From Chlamydiota bacterium (GTDB lineage: Bacteria > Chlamydiota > Chlamydiia > Chlamydiales > Rhabdochlamydiaceae): a stretch of 6,627 nucleotides of DNA. Of this stretch, positions 5,173 to 6,627 are shown one piece after another (positions within the stretch are counted from its first letter, which is position 1; the number at the start of each line of letters is the position of its first letter). The stretch is taken from positions 1 to 6,627 of the forward strand of contig JAAKFB010000099.1 in NCBI GenBank assembly GCA_011065235.1, in the 5' to 3' direction. Under the pieces are notes generated by a model. It had not been told where the DNA came from, did no database searches, and saw nothing but the letters and a program-made list of their open reading frames with translations. The position numbers were made by a program, and so were the translations under genes.

Positions 5173-6627
5173 CCAGCCAAATCACGAATCCCAATCCAAT
5201 CAGCGCGGTGACTAAAGCCAATACGTTAATCGCCCAAAATCCATTGATGTAGGAAGTTAAAAAGCTCTGTTCGATAAAAGCTTGTCCTTGCTTGGACAAG
5301 GTCTTCAATTTCTCTAGTGCTTCAGGAGTTTTTGAAAGGAGCCCCTGAAATTCTTTGGCAGAGAGTTGGACTGTTTCTGTATTGAGCTTGAGATCTTCGG
5401 AAAATTGAGTGCCCTGAACATTGAGAAACACAGAGCCAAGAATGGCAAGGCCAATCGTCGCTCCAAATTGACGGAGCATGGAGATCGTTCCTGTCGTGAG
5501 TCCCCGTCTTTCTGGGGCAATTTCTGCCATTGCTGTCGTGAAGCTAGGAGTGAGAACAAGAGGGATCCCAAAACCAAAAGGAATAATTGCAGAAAGCAAG
5601 ATGAGAGTGCTGTGGGTTTCTAAGTTTTGTAAAAACCAAAAGAGTGAGATGGCTATGCAGAGAAAACCGATGATCATGGGCAACCTAGGGCCTCGTTTGT
5701 CCATCAAATGTCCTCCAAAAGGAGCTGCGATCATGACGGGAAGATTGGAAAGCAAACTCAATGCACCCGCTTGTGCAGGGGAATAGTGGAAAACATTTTG
5801 AAAATAGATCGCCCAAAATACGGTGACCATAACCACAAATTGGACACAAAAAATGGCGATATTACAGCCGATAAAAGTGGAACTTTTAAACAGAGAAAAA
5901 TTGATATAGGGATCTTCCACTTTACGGTCGACTTTCCAAAGGAGAAATAGAAGAAAAATTCCGAGGGTTCCCAATCCAATGGTCCAGGGGGAGAGCCATC
6001 CCCAATTTTTTGTCTCCATCAGAGCGACGATGATAGCCGAAATTCCAATACTCGAGGTGAGAAAGCCGATGATGTCAAAATAGCGATAATGGGACTCAGA
6101 TTTCTGAACGGAAAATAGGGTGAGCAAAAATCCAATTACGGCAATCGGAAGGTTGATCCAAAAGACTAGACGCCAGGAAAGATATTCGGAAAAAACTCCT
6201 CCAATAAAAGGGCCAAGTGCCAGGAAAATCGATCCAATACTCACGTAAAGACCCATGGCTTTTCCCCTTTGCTCGGGGGGAAAGGCATTAAAAATGATCG
6301 AAGTCGAAGTGGGAATGATCATCGCACCTCCCACACCTTGAATCATCCGAGAGACGATGAACCACCATTGGGAATAGCTGAGTCCGCAAAGCGCCGATCC
6401 AAGAGCAAAGATAAGGAGGCCCCAGCAAAAGATTTTCCGATGGCCATAGCGATCACCAAATCGCCCTCCTGCCATGAGAAAAATCGTCAGTGCGAGGGTA
6501 TAAGCATTGATGATCCACTGGAGTCCCAATTCAGAGATGTTGAGATCGCGTTGAATGGTGGGCAATGCGACCGGCAATACTGTGATATCAATGAAGCTCA
6601 TCGAAATACAGCTAGATACAGCGGTTA
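5138..6627 (-). CDS. DHA2-family (EmrB/QacA-like) MFS drug:H+ antiporter, 5' end beyond the right edge
   Basis: This is an inner-membrane proton-driven exporter of the 14-helix DHA2 subfamily. Numbered from the in-frame Met at 6601, MFS motif A GGRFGDRYGHRK lies at 45-56. The antiporter motif C, GSIFLALGPFIGG, is near 123-135, followed by the DHA2 hallmark WRLVFWINLPI (143-153). Many hydrophobic helices follow. About 60 hydrophilic residues precede the last helix, as expected for the long loop between helices 13 and 14. The Met at 6601 lies inside helix 1, and the frame stays open to the edge (preceding residues TAVSSCIS), so the true start is outside the window; only a short N-terminus should be missing. 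Homologues export lipophilic cations, dyes or other toxic compounds; the substrate here is unknown. No periplasmic adaptor or regulator gene is visible inside the window. Confidence 0.93.
   Translation of the reverse strand, partial: TAVSSCISMSFIDITVLPVALPTIQRDLNISELGLQWIINAYTLALTIFLMAGGRFGDRYGHRKIFCWGLLIFALGSALCGLSYSQWWFIVSRMIQGVGGAMIIPTSTSIIFNAFPPEQRGKAMGLYVSIGSIFLALGPFIGGVFSEYLSWRLVFWINLPIAVIGFLLTLFSVQKSESHYRYFDIIGFLTSSIGISAIIVALMETKNWGWLSPWTIGLGTLGIFLLFLLWKVDRKVEDPYINFSLFKSSTFIGCNIAIFCVQFVVMVTVFWAIYFQNVFHYSPAQAGALSLLSNLPVMIAAPFGGHLMDKRGPRLPMIIGFLCIAISLFWFLQNLETHSTLILLSAIIPFGFGIPLVLTPSFTTAMAEIAPERRGLTTGTISMLRQFGATIGLAILGSVFLNVQGTQFSEDLKLNTETVQLSAKEFQGLLSKTPEALEKLKTLSKQGQAFIEQSFLTSYINGFWAINVLALVTALIGLGFVIWLVKKKTRPEIEM

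Noticed and set aside
5281..5300. Seven-base perfect inverted repeat (CTTGTCC / GGACAAG) followed on the minus strand by CTTTTAT, resembling an intrinsic terminator
   Set aside because: It lies inside the transporter coding sequence before its last membrane helix, the stem is short and the U-run is weak; it is too far past the synthase stop to be a convincing plus-strand terminator, where no U-run follows.
5366..5950. Plus-strand frames of 80-102 codons opposite the MFS transporter, and a minus-strand frame at 5758-5979 in another phase
   Set aside because: The transporter frame has continuous membrane helices and MFS motifs over the same DNA; the other frames have no supporting signal.

Overview
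The window looks like a piece of a bacterial chromosome of moderate GC (mid-40s percent by eye, not computed). It carries four intact or partial single-domain genes and one very large repeat protein gene. A long ankyrin-repeat protein beside housekeeping RNA-modification genes suggests a host-associated bacterium. A Chlamydiota member of the Parachlamydiales or Simkaniaceae kind, or a Legionella-like organism, would fit. That placement is inference; nothing in the window is diagnostic of a phylum.

Layout. From the left edge to 2738 there is one uninterrupted minus-strand reading frame. It has no stop and runs off the left edge, and it encodes at least 912 residues. It comprises an unassigned N-terminal segment of about 93 residues, about 23 tandem ankyrin repeats (residues 94 to about 847), a Ser/Asn/Pro-rich linker and a charged helical tail. 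Upstream of it lie a strong Shine-Dalgarno, a near-consensus sigma70-type promoter (TTGACA, 16 bases, TACAAT) and a three-copy short direct repeat just behind the -35 box.

From 2965 to 5172 on the plus strand there is a tightly packed set of three RNA-modification genes. They encode an RlmI-like class I SAM methyltransferase lacking the PUA domain, a SpoU/TrmH-family (SPOUT) RNA methyltransferase, and a short RluA-family pseudouridine synthase. Each junction overlaps (GTGA for the first; about 23 bases with a TTG start for the second), so the three are probably one translationally coupled operon.

From 5138 to the right edge on the minus strand lies a 14-helix MFS drug:H+ antiporter of the DHA2 (EmrB/QacA-like) family. 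Its 5' end is outside the window. Its 3' end overlaps the pseudouridine synthase gene by 35 bases in a tail-to-tail arrangement.

How they relate. The three RNA-modification genes form a functional group (rRNA or tRNA maturation). The ankyrin gene is divergent from them and separately promoted; the exporter is convergent. I see no mobile element, CRISPR array, RNA gene, toxin-antitoxin pair or defence system. The most distinctive item is the ankyrin protein, with its nearly invariant Cys and Ala positions along the solenoid and signs of internal repeat duplication.
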